15,707 bases of DNA from Sulfuricurvum sp. IAE1 (GTDB lineage: Bacteria; Campylobacterota; Campylobacteria; Campylobacterales; Sulfurimonadaceae), in the NCBI GenBank assembly GCA_945867285.1, contig CAMBHX010000027.1:1-15707 (forward strand), in the 5' to 3' direction. The notes beneath the pieces are model-generated. The model had not been told where the DNA came from. It did not search any database and saw nothing but the letters and a program-made list of their open reading frames with translations. Numbering within the stretch: position 1 is the stretch's first letter; every line of letters begins with the position of its first letter. Below, piece after piece: positions 15,215-15,707 of the stretch. A program made the position numbers and the translations under genes.

Positions 15215-15391
15215 TTACACTACCGCTTCATTCCATCGTGCTATTTTTATGGTAACATATTTTTGACGTGCAGATTCTACAATGGTTTCCAATTTCATCG
15301 CAGTAGCATCATTCAGCCACTCTTCTCCACATTGTGAACACACTTGCGCTGGTATATTTCTTACGGCTTGCCCATTATCCGAAAGAGAATA
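15215..15391 (-). pseudogene. 5'-truncated remnant of a YgiT/MqsA-type zinc-finger antitoxin
   Basis: A 58-codon frame, ending with TAA at 15217-15215, begins directly after the stop of the preceding gene. It reads NIPAQVCSQCGEEWLNDA followed by TAMKLETIVESARQ, the C-terminal half of YgiT-type zinc-finger proteins: strand, CxxC knuckle, GEEW, then a helix. The N-terminal half, with the first CxxC pair and a start methionine, is missing. The only ATG in frame lies after the Cys knuckle, and no usable start with ribosome site is seen. Such proteins are usually antitoxins or regulators paired with a small toxin; no toxin is visible. I read it as a broken gene left by a deletion or rearrangement at about 15391. 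Confidence 0.7.
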
Positions 15392-15707
15392 TCAAATTCC
15401 CAATTGAATAGACACTGTCTTCTCATCTTCATTTGCATGCATCAATACTTTTCGCCCTGCTATCTCTGTTTCCTGATATTGTTTCAAAGGTTCCGTTCGT
15501 TTGTGCTTCAGTAATCCCATTAACACATCCCCTTTTTTCCATTCATACAAATCTTGGTGAAAGAAATTTTCCAATGTAGCATCACCAAACAATATGACGA
15601 CTTTTGCTTGATCGCAATAAGTCAGATAATCATTGTTTTCAATTGTAATATCAACAAGTAGAAGATCATGATCTGGCATCCCTTCGATCATCACGGGTAC
15701 ATCTAGT
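15392..15707 (-). CDS. Unidentified protein, C-terminal part (runs off the right edge)
   Basis: The frame is open from the window edge to TGA at 15394-15392, and shows 104 residues. An in-frame GTG and ATG at 15694 and 15691 exist, but the frame continues upstream as LDVPVMIEG with no stop, so a larger protein is likely. Two hydrophobic strands, HDLLLVDITIE and AKVVILFGD, separated by about 17 residues, recall the Walker B region and next strand of ParA/MinD-like P-loop ATPases, but this is a weak resemblance. The tail EIAGRKVLMHANEDEKTVSIQLGI is strand-rich. I cannot name a family. It is followed, in the same frame, by the antitoxin remnant. Confidence 0.55.
   Translation of the reverse strand, partial: LDVPVMIEGMPDHDLLLVDITIENNDYLTYCDQAKVVILFGDATLENFFHQDLYEWKKGDVLMGLLKHKRTEPLKQYQETEIAGRKVLMHANEDEKTVSIQLGI

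Noticed and set aside
1..15707. CRISPR arrays, tRNA or rRNA genes, complete insertion sequences
   Set aside because: I saw no regularly spaced direct repeats, no tRNA-like cloverleaf or rRNA segment, and no transposase or terminal repeats in the window.

Overview
The window looks like the chromosome of a Campylobacterota (epsilonproteobacterial) organism, most like the free-living Sulfuricurvum/Sulfurimonas group. This rests on gene order recalled from that phylum and on protein resemblance, because no database search was possible. Gene density is high, and many neighbours overlap by 4 bp (ATGA/GTGA junctions). Three clusters resemble blocks I remember from Campylobacter jejuni and Helicobacter pylori: an envelope cluster (tatD, rlpA, kdsC, lptC, lptA, ysxC, membrane protein, pbp2), metG with its downstream partner, and the small-Cys-protein/fbp/mobB block.

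Bases 1-6312 (+ strand) form one tightly packed envelope operon. It holds the tail of a TatD-like nuclease, the lipoprotein RlpA, hisB (a histidine gene placed among envelope genes), kdsC (KDO-8-P phosphatase), lptC and lptA (lipopolysaccharide transport), the ribosome-assembly GTPase ysxC/engB, a GNAT enzyme of the short N-acetylglutamate synthase type, a small polytopic membrane protein in the position of MreD, and mrdA (PBP2). The operon therefore joins LPS inner-core synthesis and export with cell elongation and septal peptidoglycan processing. The end of mrdA overlaps the convergent ybeY by 50 bp.

Bases 6263-9043 hold ybeY (-), a divergent region with a good promoter for queC (+), queC, and a YgjP-type zinc peptidase gene that overlaps queC by 8 bp. 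The peptidase gene and the next, convergent gene share one TTAA for both stop codons. That next gene (334 aa, -) resembles the N-terminal domain of MurE/MurF without the ATP-binding loop, and is coupled by a 4-bp overlap to metG upstream of it.

Bases 10996-13570 hold a large membrane-anchored hybrid sensor (703 aa) with a PAS-like region, an Hpt-like histidine and a CheA-type ATPase domain, but no CheW-like domain and no adjacent response regulator. It sits between metG and the small-Cys-protein/fbp/mobB block, which I recall as contiguous in C. jejuni, so it looks like a lineage-specific insertion. A roughly 320-bp non-coding stretch with inverted repeats lies upstream of it.

Bases 13571-15707 (all -) hold a small Cys-rich protein gene, fbp, and mobB with a well-supported TTG start. 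Beyond a mobB promoter there is a 5'-truncated remnant of a YgiT/MqsA-type zinc-finger antitoxin. It lies in frame immediately after the stop of an unidentified gene that runs off the right edge. The right end thus looks like an accessory junction.
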